64,000 bases of DNA from Archilochus colubris (Eukaryota; Chordata; Aves; Apodiformes; Trochilidae): NCBI GenBank assembly GCA_023079485.1, contig CM041115.1, forward strand, positions 31,114,826-31,178,825. The letters are read 5' to 3'. The translations under genes and the position numbers were made by a program. This document shows positions 34,901-47,925 of the stretch, piece after piece (position 1 is the stretch's first letter; every line of letters starts with the position of its first letter). Under the pieces are notes generated by a model. The model saw only the letters and a program-made list of their open reading frames with translations, had not been told where the DNA came from and did no database searches.

Positions 34901-37900
34901 CTGGCACTGTGCATGGCATTTCAAGAAGCTTGGGAGATGTTGAAGTAACATCCACTGTGTTCAGAAAGTGCTCGTTAAAAGAGAGGAGGAACATTGCAAA
35001 AAGCCTTCTGCCTCTGAATCTTGCAAGTCTCTCCTGCTCCATTTACCAACCAGGGCAAGTTTCAACAGCTGACCATGCTATACAGCCAGCTCTGATGTGA
35101 GAGACAATGACATGCACCCCACCCCGAGTGTTGCCGTCAGGACTATCAGCTCAGCTCCTGCTCCAAGATCTGTGCCAATGATACACGAGGCAGCGCTGTG
35201 TGGCTGTCAGACACAAGCCAGGGCATGTGGCAGGTTGGCAGCTGCAGGAATCTCTCTTTGGCTTATGAATTAAGTAGCTTCTGTAGGACCCCCACCTGGA
35301 CCTTGCTTCCCTCTGGCCACGCTCCTGTAATATTTCAGTTTAGTCCTTTCAAAGTAAGTGCTTTCAAAGCAGAGTAAGCGATTTGGGTGCCAGTCTTCCT
35401 GTGAGCAAGATGTTGAATTGCTTCAAAAGGACATGAAATTCTTAGACACAATATTGAGAAATAGTAGGTACAAAAACGTCGCCCTTAAGTTTTGTGTACT
35501 CTAAGACTGGCAACAATATGGGGCAAAGATCAATTTGTCTTGGCAGACACTAAGTATAATGAATGTTAGGACTTGAAGATTTGGCTGCATATGAATGTGA
35601 ACAAGGGAGAATAAACTAAGAATCACCGAGTTATAAGTTTTGCAGGCTCCTTCTGATTGCTCTGCTTGCAAGGAGGGTGCTGTTGTTCTGCAGCTTAGGC
35701 AGTAAATATGTGTTGTATTAACTGCTCAACTTTTGATTCCATTTGATCTTTCAACACATAGGAAGTTTATTTGTTAGAATCATTTCTTCTTCCTGTATCA
35801 GGTTTTCATTTAAAGGTTCCAAAAACATCTATCTGTCTTTTCTTTATTTAGAACTTTTTGTTGCTTGAGTCATGCCTGTTTTCATTTATTTTCCAAGATG
35901 TACACGAACTGGACAGAAAACCAGAGAATCGTGCAAAATTGGACCCAGTAAATAAAAAGGCAGGCCTCAATATGATACAAGATAAAATTAGAGGCCTTAA
36001 AAAAAACCCAAACACTATGTACCATACAGTCACTGTTGCAAATCTTGGGGGATCAAATTTAGCATAGAAATGCACAGAACCTTCTACAATTTTTCCTTCT
36101 GTCTCCATAGCAAATCCTCCCACTTAATCAAAGCTGTATGAGATACATCAAAGCTATGTGTACACTTTTCCACATTCTTAAACTGAAGTGAAGGAGTGTA
36201 AACTACAGTCACCAGGACAAGAGCTATAATCGCATCTTGTGAGTGAAGTTCTACTCTTATCATTGTAGAGTGCCACTCTTGCAGCAAGAGTTTCTCCACT
36301 TTTGGATCAATGCTGTGAAGTGGGCTGGTCCAAAACAGTTGTCCATATTGTGGTCAGGTTTCCCTTGCTGGGATCTAACTTATAACACATGCCACCATGA
36401 CTATCTGCCATGATGCTGGGATATAGACAGATGTTTCAGCCTGTCTGCTCATCATTTAAAGGGAGTCTTTATAATGAATCTCCTATGACTGAATGAAACA
36501 ACAGCCATTCTTCAGGTTTGGTAACTAAATCTTGATGTTCAACCACCCCAGCAAAGGTTCCATGGTCTTTAATGAGTCTCTATTAGCCCAATACTTCTGT
36601 TGGCATTTTAGAGAGGGACAGAAACAAGCTTTGATCCCTCTTGATCCATGGGGTTCAGTCATAATGATTCATGCCCAAGATTTTAAGTACATTCACAAGA
36701 GAATGAATGTACCTACTTGTTGAATGTAAAGTGCAACCATCAAAAACACTTCCTAGATTTTTTTACTTACATGAAATTCTGAAGCAGTCAAGTGAAAAAT
36801 GTTTACTCATAGTATGTGTGGAAAATGCTGTCAAGGGGCTATGAAGGATTATGGTGTTGATTTTAACCTTTGCAACTGCCAGCGATATGTGGTCACAATA
36901 ATGAAAAAGGAAGTTTCCACGTAAAGTATCAGATGAAACACAAGTTGCACCGACAAAACCTTGACACATCATTTAGTGCAGTTATCCAGCCTGCTGCAGG
37001 GAGAGGAGATTGCAGCAGCCTGGAGACCAGATTGACTCACAGTGCTGGAGAAGACAATTACTCTCTGGAGAAAAGTCTGGTCTTTGCCTGGTAGAATGTT
37101 TCATAATGTCTGAGTCCTGTCCGTAGAGGAAATAATACTTTACCTAATTTAGGAGTATTTATACTAAGAACTTCTGGTTTTACCCAGGAGAGAGATTCAT
37201 TGCAATTATACATACTATGCAAAGGGATACTTCTCAGTCACCACTCTTCGTGAACGCAGCATCCCCTGGCAAACATGAGTGGTTTTAATTTAGTCTGTTC
37301 AACTTATTCTGTAGCATTACTCATTGCTTTCCCAATACAGTCTGTATATTTTGGCCTGCAGTGTATCTATCTCACCACAGGAATGAAGAGTTAAAATCTG
37401 CCCTCACTCACAGTGGTGTAAATGCTGAAAAAGCACTTAAGGCCAGTGGAGGCATACTGAATTTATGCAGATGCAACTGACAGCCGAATTCTTAAATGTC
37501 TGCTTAATACCAGCAAAATTCTATGCTGTATTATGATTCTCAATTCTTTGCATTGGACAAGTTAAAACAATATTTGACACATTCTTAAACATCGGGGTAT
37601 AATTTATTACTATCCAATTACAGAAGCATCAGAAGAGAAAGGAATCAATTAGACTGGGAGGGCATAAAGAGCCCCTGATAAGATACAGAGAGCCAAAAAG
37701 GAAAACAAAAAAACCCTCTCAAGGTAAACACAGGAAGGTCTTGCCTCTTCATGAAACTCATCTTTCTTTTTCACTTGACAAATGATCATAAATTTAGCAG
37801 TGCTGAAGAAGCACCTGCCTCTCACAGGGTCTTGGGACAGAGGCACTATGTGCTGACTCTCCAAGGCTGCCTGAAGGTAGAGCAGGCCCAGACTATTTTT

Positions 37901-40554
37901 TGAGTGGTATATTGACACTGATTTATGTATAGTATGACAGATATGGAAAAAAAGACAGACTTCTTGTTAAAAGGAGGTTCCTATGGATCAACATGTTCTG
38001 TGATACTCTCTGCTGCAAGAGAGCTTGAGGATAGAGCGTGTACAATCATAACACAGCTGCAGGCAACATATGTAATCGGTGAAGATATGTTGAGTATGTG
38101 CCAATCTCAGCAAAGCTGTAGGTGATATTTTCTCTGCATATAGATGAGGTCTGCCAGTGACAACTTGTGTCTTGAACCAATTTCCTGTTCAGAAATTGTA
38201 TGCTCAGAAATTGTTTGGAAATCATAGAATCTTCTGGAGCAGCACCTTTCCGCTCATGAAGGGCTACTTAAAGGTGTAGTTGCGGTGACAAAAACTCTGA
38301 ATTTCTTCAGATTGTTTGTGCTTTTCTGCCATGATGAGAAAATGGGTTCACCATGCAAGTCCTTCTGGAGCCAACATAAATAATCCAAGCTGTTCCAAAA
38401 GCATTACAACTCTTCCTTTCTCACACCAGTGGAACATTGCCTGTATCTGTCTAGAAAATCATATCTTCTTAGTTTGGTGTTGCAACTAGCATATAAACTT
38501 TGAAATGAGGAATTACACAATTGTGTACACATCTTGTCCAGGCACATCTTGAAAAGGTGCCTGAAGAAAGGACTCTGAGGTGGCCCAGAAAGCAATCAGT
38601 CTGTCTTCTAACACATATTGCAAATGCTGCTTCTGGTGTTCTGCATCTTCTTGTTCTTCTTTTAGTAAAGCGAATCTGTATAGGATTTCCAAACATGATG
38701 CAGCTCTAAGTCATAGTCTCCAATTTTTCAACTCAATGGCATAAGCCCATTGCTCATTTGTCTGTTGCCAACTTTCTTTCTTTTGCTGTGATGAAATTTT
38801 CAATGAAGATCTTGCAACAACATGTTAATAGGACAGCCTCTTTCCTCTAAAGTTTAATTTGAAAGTCTTTGGTTTGCTGATGTCCCAGTCACAGAAAACC
38901 TTCATAACAAGGCTTGTGCTTGGGTAGTATTTCAGTATTGCACTGTTGGAAAAAAATACAAACAGTAAAAGACCAGAATCCAAAGAAATTGGGTCAGTCA
39001 GATGGCTCAATAAATGAAAGAAAGCATCTAATAGAATCTAATAGAATTCAACCTCTTGTTGAGACAAAGCTTAAAATTGCTTTTAACTGTTACATAATAG
39101 CTTTCATCACCCTAACTGTAAAACAGTCAAACCCACCTACAGGTTCTTTAAAACATCTTGTGACTTCTTTGGGGCACAAAGTCAGAAGTCACCTGTGGCA
39201 ATTATTTTCTTCATTTGCTAAAATCAGAATTAGAATAAAGGGCTAAATTTCTTTTGATTAAACTGCATGATGCAGCTCCCTCAACCAAAAGAACACAAAG
39301 ATTAAATACATCCTTCATTCTGTCAGGTTTGTCTTTCTATCATGCAGTACACAAAACCAGAAAAAAAACAGTGTTTCCCTACCTATGGGCCTGGCTGTCC
39401 TCTCCTATACTGCATCTACAGCAGTTGAAATGGATAGGTGGGGTTACAGTAGAAGATCCTGCAGCAAATTCTGTGTTTTGAGACAAAATGAATACTATGC
39501 TCATAGCCAAATTCTGAATTTCTCGGTGTCCCAACCCTTAAGATCATTTATTTGCTCTTAGATGACAGAAGATAATGTAAAGTACTTTGGAAACCCTAGC
39601 AGCAAACACACCAATTTCTGTTTCTCTAAGAAAACCTATAAAAATGATGTAATAATGTGACCACTGGGTTAAGAGAGAAGACAAGAAGTAACATGTGTAT
39701 ACAAGAAACCAAGAGATGATAAGGTAAAACTCAGGAGCTGTCACACTTCCTTCCACTTCCAGATTTGCTACAGTGATTATAAGGTTTGGATTTCCAATTT
39801 TAAGTTGCCTTTAGCAGTAGACACAGGCTACTTGAGCTTTCATCCTAGCAAGAAGGTCATCAAATCAAATAGAGTTTCATACCAGTTCTCCTGTCCCACA
39901 AGTTTGCCAAAGGGGAAAGACTTCAACATGCCCCTGATTTGTTGAAGTAGAATTGTCCCAAGATCCTTTGCCAAAAGAGATACAAAACATAGAATCTCTT
40001 ACAGTGAATAAAAATGTATAATAGGCAATAATACAAATATTGACACTTCTCACTGGTAATGACTGACATCACTAGAAATAATTACAGACCAGCGAAGCTT
40101 TACTTGATTACCAGAGTAAGAATCTCTGTTAAGATATCACTAATGCCTAGTATCATTAAGAATAACCTTCCCAAATGTGTCTAACTTATTTTGCTCTGAA
40201 ACCTATTGCAGCGCATGTAGGACCACTTAAAGAGAAATTCTTCAATTTAGATTAAGACTGACAAAATTCTTTTGCAATTAGCTGCAGTGCCTCCAGATTG
40301 TGATGTTGAATTTTAAGATCTTAACTGAGAGCAACGAACTCAGTAGTGTCGTACCTTCAATTTAGAAGACAATTTTTATGTATCTATCGTTACATCAAGA
40401 ATCAAGTATGATAATAAAAGCAGAACGATGATGAATTTTACTTCATGTCATTTTCAGCAAGATATTGCAATAGTGCCTTTTCTTTCCTTCTTGGTCTTCT
40501 TTACTCCCCACCACATCACCCTAAAGTGATCTTTATCTTCTCCTGTTCCTCCTA
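31974..40554. other. Unassigned stretch, possibly regulatory in part
   Basis: No gene or mobile element recognised over 8.6 kb except the local features listed. A 23-bp-period duplication (TATTTGAATGTACAGTCA at 33225 and 33248) and a homeodomain-core cluster at 34456-34780 are present. A frame at 35858-36067 is preceded by a pyrimidine-rich CAAG, but it lacks a downstream donor in phase and resembles no known exon. Confidence 0.5.
34456..34780. promoter_or_regulatory. Candidate enhancer-like cluster of TAATTA/TAATTG cores
   Basis: TAATTA occurs at 34456, 34720 and 34755, and TAATTG at 34485 and 34510, with GTTAATTC near 34770. The DNA between is not simple-sequence and contains a perfect 8-bp-stem hairpin at 34595-34617. 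Homeodomain proteins bind these cores, and dense groups are typical of developmental enhancers. No conservation data are available, so the assignment is a hypothesis. Confidence 0.3.
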
Positions 40555-40870
40555 ACCATAGAATCATAGAATGATTTGGGTCAGGAGGGACATTAAAGAT
40601 CATCTGGCTCCCAAGAGACTCCCAGGTTGCTCAAAGTCCTGTTTAACCTGTCCTTGAACATTGCCAGGGAGGGTGCAGGCACAGCTTGCATGGGCAACCT
40701 GTACAAGTGTCTCACCATACTCCAACTAAAGAATTTCTTCTTGATGTCTAACCTAAAGCTACCCTTTCAGTTTAAAGCCATTTCTGTTTGTCCTGTCATT
40801 ACATGCCCTTATAAATGTCCTTCCCCAGCTTTCTTGTAGGCCCCATTCAAATCCTGGAAAGAGGAAAGAT
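40555..40870 (-). mobile_element. CR1 LINE 3' end, antisense
   Basis: The antisense terminus ATAGAATCATAGAATGATTT (40558-40577) is followed by GGTCAGGAGGGACATTAAAG, GGTTGCTCAAAGTCCTG and TTTCTTGTAGGCCCC in the usual CR1 order. The copy is truncated within the 3' UTR/ORF2 end at about 40870; only ~315 bp remain. Confidence 0.93.
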
Positions 40871-41399
40871 CCTCTTAATGTTCTTTTCATCACTGAAGTC
40901 ACCTTCTTCTCATTTTCTTTTTGAAAAAAAAAATTTAAAATATACTTTTTATTTTTGTTTCTGACCTTTCTCCTCTGGCCTATATTTGTTTTATTATCTA
41001 CCAACATTTACCAGCTCCCACTTGTAAAAGATTGCCATTTGAGTAGGCAGATGAGTAGGTCTTTGGCTCCTACCTCTTTCTTCTTGGCATGAGAGGAGAG
41101 CTGGAACGAGTGAGACAGGAACTTTGATGTGATGCCCCATTGGTGATGTGGCTACTACCTTTGCCATTTTGAGAAAAAAAATGCCATGCAATGAAGGCAG
41201 AATAACATTGTACTCTGCCACCATGATCATTGGAAAGGAGTCCTACACTGGGGTCAGTGTAGTGGTGTTTTGGAAGGTGAAGGCAGGAGGTACAGGAGTG
41301 GCTCTTATGAGAAGCTTCTGCAAGGTTCCCTGGTTCCAGTTCTGGACAAGACCAAGCAGTTATGGGAAGCTGGATGTGATGCTGGCAGCAGCATATTCA
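40871..41399. other. Unassigned stretch
   Basis: No recognisable feature. The sequence becomes GC-richer towards 41300 and may include the start of the LTR-like repeat that is clearer from about 41400. Confidence 0.4.
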
Positions 41400-42288
41400 T
41401 GAAAGGGAAAACTGAACTGAAAAAATAAAATCAAAAAAGACCTGTAAAGCAGAGGAGAGGAGGAGATGAGAGCAACGCAAGAGCAAAGATACCAAGGTCA
41501 ATAAGAAAGGAGGGGGAGAGGGCGTCTGAGCAGAGATTTCCTTGCAGCCCATGGTGAGATTGGAGATTTCCCCCAGCCACACATGGAGGAGCATTGTGAA
41601 GCAGCAGTCCCTGAAGTACCACAGTGGACAAATGTGAAACTGCTGCTGGGGAGTGCCCTAGGTGGGCAGATGTGGAGGTGCAGCCTGTGCAGGATCATGG
41701 AGAGAGGCAAATGTGGACCTGAAGTCGTGGAGGACCCCATGACAATGGAAGTGACTGTTCCTGAAGCAGTCTATATCTCCATGGGCAGCCTGTACTGGAG
41801 CAGTCTGCCCCTGAGGGCATGCAACTGGTGGGAGGGACTCATGTCAAAGGCATTCATGAAGGACCCTCTCCCGTGAAGGGGACCCCACACTGGAGTGGGG
41901 GAAGGCTGTGAGGAGTCCTCCCCTGAGGAGAAAGGAGCACCAGAAACAACATGTGGTGAACTGACCCTAAATCCCCACTCCCCTTCCTCCTGTGCTGCTG
42001 AGGGGGAGGCAGGAATGAAAAAATATGGGCCTAGGAAGAAGGCAAAAGGAAGGTATTAATATCTGGTCGTGTCCACTCTTTCTCCTGGTAGATTAAATAA
42101 GGGGTTTTTTTCTTCTAAAATTGAGTCTGCCTGGTTTTACCTGTTACCATAACTGGGGAATGAAAACCTCCTATCGTTGTCTCAATTAGCGAGCCTTTAG
42201 GTGGATTTTCTCCTCCCTGTCTCAGAGCAGGGGTGAGGGGTGAGTGAGCAGATGCCTGGTTGATACCACCTAGATCTAAACCATGACA
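41400..42288 (+). mobile_element. Avian LTR-like interspersed repeat
   Basis: A purine/GC-rich block (GGAGGAGATGAGAGC, AGGAGCATTGTGAAGCAGCA, GTCGTGGAGGACCCCATGAC, GAGGAGTCCTCCCCTGAGGA) is followed by ATTAAA at 42092, then TGTTACCATAACTGGGGAAT, CTCAATTAGCGAGCC and a C/T-rich to G-rich end finishing AAACCATGACA at 42278-42288. I know this order of blocks as a widespread bird repeat of LTR type, with the polyadenylation signal separating U3/R from U5. The 5' boundary is uncertain, no second LTR or internal retroviral gene is present, and it is most simply a degraded solo LTR. The open frame at 41583-41876 (97 residues) is part of this repeat. Confidence 0.5.
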
Positions 42289-44701
42289 TAAACTGACAGA
42301 ATTTCTGGGGAAATTACTGAGGCAGGGCTCCTACCTTTGGTTGCTGTTTGCCCTTTTACACTTCGTGAAAGAAGCAGAGACACCAACACCAAAAATGCTA
42401 GCTCATTTCCCCATATTTCTCCTGAGGCCTTCCTGTGCTTTTGCCAGAACCTCACTCATTAATGATCCATTTGATAGGTAGCCCTAAAGCCAGAATCCCA
42501 TGGAACTGCTACATATCTGATTGGCTGTCCTGCTCACTTGTATAAGCAGATTTTTAACAGTAATACTTTCTGTTCCAAGGCAGTCACTGCTTACCCTGAA
42601 AAACATGTCTATACAAGCCAGATTTGGATTGCCTCATTATATCAAATATATGCACTAAATCAATGGAGCTACTGGTCAGATGAAGGCTTCTTGATGATAA
42701 TGAGTCTTATGCTTTCAGCCTAATGGTCCACCAGCCCACACCTCCATCTCTGACAGTCACCAATCACCATTGCCCTAAATAACCCAGTAAGGACGAGGCA
42801 AGCATCTGTAGTTCAGGTGTGCTGCCATTCAGTTCTTAATGTGGTGTCTCTGCGCTTAGCAAAAATATAAAATTAGGATCCAGTGAGTATAATTTACCTT
42901 CATTACCATGGGACAATTTATGGCATGATGCCTGTAGACCATGTCCTGGCACTTCAACACAATGGAGCTAATTCACTGGGACTGCCTCTGCAAGATTTAA
43001 GATTACTCTATGTGCCTGCTGCATCAGGTTAGTTGTGTGCCTCTGTGGAGACACAAGCCCCCAGCAAAAATGGAACATGGTGACCATATTTCAACAACTT
43101 TCAATTTACATATTGGCACTGTAATTGTTCTTTGAAAAATTGAAAGTATATCCTTAAATTCAGCAGTCAAACAAAGCAAAGCACAAATCCTATGACGCTT
43201 AGTGAATTCATGGGGCCAAAGTAGTTTTCAGCCAGATTTTTTTTAACTTACTGTCCTCAGTAGGTTTACACAAGTATGACTGAAAAAACACCTGCCTCTT
43301 AAAAACTGATCTGTAATAAAACTCTAGTTGTGCACCTGTGTTGGCTATGCATACTCTGGTTGAAATCTTTCCTCCAGCATATCTGGTTTAAAATATATTT
43401 TACTTATCAATTCTTTTACAGGTCAAACATCCATTTGATTATTTTTTAAAACCCTGGGTAGTACTGTGAATTAAAAGTTTAAGCTGAAGCTTTACAGGAA
43501 AATACCATTAGTACCCTTCATCTTTGCTTAGAAGTACTACTAACATCAATAGTATCTCCATCTACAAAGTGCTTCAGGATGATGGCTCAAGGAATACCTC
43601 AGGTGGTGACAGATAATAGAAAACTGGAAAGAGCACACTGCAGTTCTTTTTTCTGCCTGCCCTCTCAAATACTTTGGAGCACATCTGAAACAATTAAGAT
43701 AGATAAAGCACATCTTATTTCCTACAAATTTTTAAACTTTTGTGGTCATTGTTTCTTCTTGAGAGACTGATGCCTGTGTCACAGGTCTGATGAAGTCCTG
43801 TCAGTGTAATGCTACTTATTACACTAAATCATTATTTATGTTGCTGGCAGTCATCTGCTTTGGTACTTTTTCCACAACCAAAGGAGCTTGAAGAGACAAT
43901 GGAGTGGAACAAACCTCTGGCAGTTCATCAAGTGACATCCAGTTGTATATTCTGTCAGAGACAAAAAGGGATGAATGGAAGGAATTGTTACCATTGCATA
44001 CTTTCAGGTAACCAGTAAATGATCCAATTAACTAGTTGCGCCTGGGGTAATTTCTCTAGAAGGTTCAGTTGCCAAAGTTTACAGCAATCACAGAGCAGAG
44101 GGAACAAAACCAAGCAGAATTATTATGTTGTAGCTCACACAAAGCACAGAGCTGTGTTGTCAAACATATTGGCATATATTGGCAAATATTTTGGAAGCTG
44201 TTTTCTATTTTGAAACATGGTTGTTATATTTTGAACAATATTAATTTCTCACAGAATTTTGTTTCTGACACTGTTACTTTGTGTCTTTATTATTAGCATC
44301 CAGGATGAGCAGTCATACCACATTTTCTTATCCTGAATTGTAATGAGGTTGGATAGCTTCTGTGGATCTTCTCCAGGGGTGATGTCTCTGTCTTCTTTAT
44401 GCATAGTTTCCCTCATCTCTTCCTCATAGCAGTAGGGAGGAAAAAACATAATGGAATTTAGTCAACAGCTTAAACTCACAGACTTGTAGGTCAAAGCCAG
44501 AAGACCAAAGCTAGCCTAATCTGACCCCTAAGAAACACTTGTCAGAGGGAGGCAGCCAGGACATATGGGTAATGGTTCCCCTCCCTCTCCCTCTCCCACC
44601 CCTGCCCCCTAACAGCCAATACAATGACTTACACTAATGTAAGCACATCACTGAAAATTATGCATTACACATACACATACACATACAAATGGCAATCGTA
44701 C
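42289..44701. other. Unassigned stretch
   Basis: No gene recognised. A possible very old CR1/L3-type 3' end lies near 44478-44530 (ACTTGTAGGTCAAAGCCAG, CTAGCCTAATCTGACCCC). A C-rich run (CCTCCCTCTCCCTCTCCCACC and on) is at 44580-44612, and an (ACACAT)n microsatellite at 44664-44688. Confidence 0.45.
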
Positions 44702-44708
44702 CAAGTGG

Positions 44709-44981
44709 ATGAGGGCCTCTTTAGACAAATTAGAACAGCCTTGTGGTCCTCATGGTGATCTGCTGGACAGACAATACAGAAAAGCACCACTCCTTGAGTG
44801 CATTGATGACAGCTTTCTCCTGCAAATGGTTGAGGAACCAACCAGAAAATGTGCTTTGTTGAACCTTGTTCTCAGCAACAGAGACAGGCTGGGAAGTGAT
44901 GTAAACCTCAGTGGGAGACTAGGCTGCAGTGACCATGACACAGTAGAATTCAGGATCCTTAGGCCAATGAAAAAAGCGTGA
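44709..44981 (+). pseudogene. CR1 ORF2 endonuclease C-terminal fragment
   Basis: A 90-residue frame with LLECIDDSFLLQMVEEPTRK and LGCSDHDTVEFRIL. The SDH triad residue block near its end is the C-terminal catalytic/structural motif of the apurinic-type endonuclease that nicks target DNA for CR1. The N-terminal catalytic residues lie upstream of the truncation and are absent. The methionine at 44709 is not a native start. Confidence 0.85.
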
Positions 44982-45597
44982 AGTAAGCTGATGGTACTTG
45001 ATTTTTAAAGGGCAGATTTTGGTTTCTTCAAGGATCTACTGGTAGGGTAGAACAGGAAGAAGCCCTGGGATGGGAGCCCAGGAAAGCTGGTCTGTATTCA
45101 AGGATCACCTCCTGCATACCCAGGACCAATGTGTCCCACTGTAGAGGAAGGCGGTCAGGAGTGCCTGGGGGCTTGCAGTGGATGAGCAAGGAACTCCTGG
45201 ACACACTTAGGGGTAAAACAGAGGATGGAAGCAAGGACAGATACCCTGAGAGAAGTATGGAGATGTAGTCTGAGAAGTAATAGATCAGGTTAGAAAGCAA
45301 CAGCAGAGAAAACTGAATCTGACAAGGGAGGCAAAGGGCAGTAAGACACATTTCTGCAGGCTTGTCAATGATAAGAGGAAGACCAGGGAAAATCTGGCTC
45401 ACTCCAGAAGGAAACAGGAGAGCTGGTCATCCAAGATGTAAAGAAAGGCAGGGTACTCAATGACTACTTTGCATTGGTCTTCACCATCAAGGACTCTGGT
45501 CACCCTCTACATGTTATAGAAAGACAGGGACTGGGAAATGGAAGATCTCCTCACTGTAGATGAAGAGCAAGTTTGAAGCCACCTGAAGAACCGGAAT

Positions 45598-46649
45598 GTG
45601 AATAAGCCCATGGGTCCTGATGAGATTCACCCACAGCTCCTGAAAGATCTGATAGGTGAAGTTGCACAGCCACTGTCCATCATATTTGAAAAGTCACGGC
45701 AGTCTGGTGAAGTTCCTGCTGACTGGAAAAAGGGAAACAGAACCCCAAGTTTCAAAAACGGGAAAAAAGAAGACCCAGGAAACTACAGCCAAGTCATTCT
45801 TATCTCTAGGCCTGGCAAGATCATGGAGCAGATCCTCCTGAAGGCTCTGCTAAGGCATGTGGATAACAAAGGGGTGACTGGTGACATCCAACACAGCTTC
45901 ACTAAGGGCAAGTCCTGCCTGGCTAATTTGGTGGCCTTTTACAATGGTGTCACAGCCTCAGTGGGCACAGGCAGAGCAACAGACATCATCTATCTGGACC
46001 TGTGCAAAGCATTCAACACTGTCCTGCATGACATTCTGGTCTCTCTGGTCTCTCATATGGATTTGATGGATGGACCACTTGTTGGATAAGGAAATGTCTG
46101 GATGGTTGCACCCAAACCATTGTGATCAGTGGCTCAGTGTCCAACTGGAGATGTGTGACGAGTGATGTTCCTCAAAGGTCGGTACTTGGACCGGTGCTGT
46201 TTAACATCTTTATCAGTGGCATGGACAGGGAAATTGTGTGCACCCTCGGCAAGTTTGCTGAAGACACCAAACTGTGTGGTGAAGTCAACATGGTGGAGGG
46301 AAGTGTTGCCATCCAGAGGGACTACGGCAGACTTGAGAAGAGAACTCATGCAAACTGCATGAATTCAACAAGGCCAATTGCAAGGTTCTGCACCTGGGTC
46401 GAGGCAATCACATGCACAAATACTGACTGGGAGGAGAAAGGACTGGGGGACAGCTCCGATGAGAGGGACTTGAGGGTAGTGGTGGACCAGAAACTTGACA
46501 TGAGCAGTCAATGTGCACTTGTGGCCCAGAAAGACAACCATGTCCTGGGCTCCATCAAAAGAAGCACAGACAGCAGTTCTACCCCTCTACTCTTCTTTTG
46601 TGAGGCCCCACCTCTAGTATTTTGTCCACTTCTGGAGTCCTCAGATTAA
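45598..46649 (+). pseudogene. CR1 ORF2 reverse transcriptase, two long open pieces
   Basis: Two frames, 45598-46089 (163 residues) and 46122-46649 (175 residues), carry most of the CR1 reverse transcriptase. In order they show NKPMGPDEIHPQLLKDL, the region ending GKIMEQILLKALLRH, HSFTKGKSCLANLVAF, IIYLDLCKAFNTV (motif A; the first aspartate is kept, the second position is D to N), SVLGPVLFNIFISGMD (motif B spacer) and LGKFAEDTKL (motif C, FADD changed to FAED). A frame break near 46090-46120 separates the pieces. Altered motif C and the break mean it is inactive. Confidence 0.9.
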
Positions 46650-47242
46650 GAAGTGTATAGAGCTCCTTGAGTGTGTCCAGAGGAGAGCCACAAAAATAGT
46701 CAGAGGGCTGGAGCACTTCCCCTATGAAGACAGGCTGAGGATGTTGTAGTTGTTTAGCCTGGAGAAAAGGAGGTTCCGGGTGACCATATAGTGATTTTCC
46801 AATCTTGAAGGAGGCCTACAGGAAACCTGGGATAAGGCTTTTTACATAGGTGTGTAGTGACAGGACATGGGGCAATGGTTTAAAGCTTGAAGAGGGGAGA
46901 TTTAGGTTAGACATTAGGAAAAAATTCTTTCCTGTGAGAGTGGTGAGGTGCTGGAACAAGTTGGTCAGGGACATTGTGGATCTCTCCTCCCTGGAAGTGT
47001 TCAAAGCCAGGTTGGATGGGGCTTTGAGCAACCTGATCTAACGGTAATCAGTTTCTGATTCTCCAGACAAACAAGACTTAAATCAATAGAGTAAATTGAA
47101 TCAGTACCTCACAGGAGAAAACTTTAACCAGCATTCATGGGCTGAAGATCCCAGCTTGGCAACAAAGGTTAACAGCAGTACACTGATCAGTTAACCAAAA
47201 TTGTACCGCTCTGCTTTTCTCTCACATTGCAGGTCTTCTACC

Positions 47243-47268
47243 CATATATATATATATATATATATATT
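47243..47268. repeat. (TA)n microsatellite
   Basis: About 13 TA units between CCC and TTTCGC. Confidence 0.95.
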
Positions 47269-47845
47269 TCGCTTAACACTGGCCATCCTTGCCTGAAGTT
47301 GTGTATTTGTGTGTACATAATGTCTTATCTTTCCCCTAGTTTGTACCCAAGAAAGCATAAAAGCTTCCTTCTTAATTTTTGACCATGGCTGTTTGTACTT
47401 GAACTTCTGCTGCCCCCAGTGTTTCTGCTGCTTGTAACTTCAACTTTGATTTAGCAATAGTGATAAGCCACAGGGTTTATATTTTTATAGACCTTATACG
47501 GGTTAGGCTATAAAATATAGGATCGAAGCAGACCTGCAGCAAGCCCCTGAGACTGCAATTAATTTAGTGCTGGGAAGGTCTGGGAAGAACACTGTGGCTG
47601 TTTCAGGCTTACCAGCCTCTGTACCAAGGAGAACCTCAGGGATTTATCAATTATTCCAGAGTACTTCAGGGTTCCATTGTTAATAAAATCTAGATTAAAA
47701 TAACAGCTATTGTCATTATAATTTTACAGTTACACAAGCTAATTCAATCGGATTGGAAACAGCCCTGTGAAGAAACTACATGTTTTACCTCTTTTTTAAA
47801 TAGCTGCAGAGGAACCACTTCTCAAAGCTCCTATCTGCGAAGAAC

Positions 47846-47925
47846 AATAAAACAAAAGAAAACAAAACCAAAACAAAACAAAAAAACCCCCACAAACCAA
47901 AAAGCCTAAACCCAAAGAAAAACAT
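47846..47925. repeat. A-rich CAAAA/CCAAA tract
   Basis: AATAAAACAAAAGAAAACAAA, then AACCAAAACAAAACAAAAAA and ACCCCCACAAACC. Same composition as the tracts at 1.6 kb and 56.6 kb. Confidence 0.8.

Larger units (their letters stand above)
44702..47042 (+). mobile_element. CR1 LINE, 2.3 kb sense copy, both ends truncated
   Basis: The longest CR1 in the window. It begins in the C-terminal half of the ORF2 endonuclease, passes through the linker and the whole reverse transcriptase, and ends in the 3' UTR at GAGCAACCTGATCTAA (47027-47042). The final ~70-100 bp with the octamer terminus are missing, which is unusual because CR1 normally keeps its 3' end; a later deletion or rearrangement at 47042 is likely. 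The 3' UTR landmark GAGATTTAGGTTAGACATTAG is at 46897-46917. The first ~900 bp of the copy are heavily broken by stops. Confidence 0.95.

Noticed and set aside
35858..36067. Candidate internal exon after a pyrimidine-rich CAAG
   Set aside because: The translation is not recognised, the acceptor is weak and no in-phase donor is evident.
38217..38245. Another CR1 3' end (AAATCATAGAATC)
   Set aside because: Only about 12 bp match; the following sequence does not continue as CR1.
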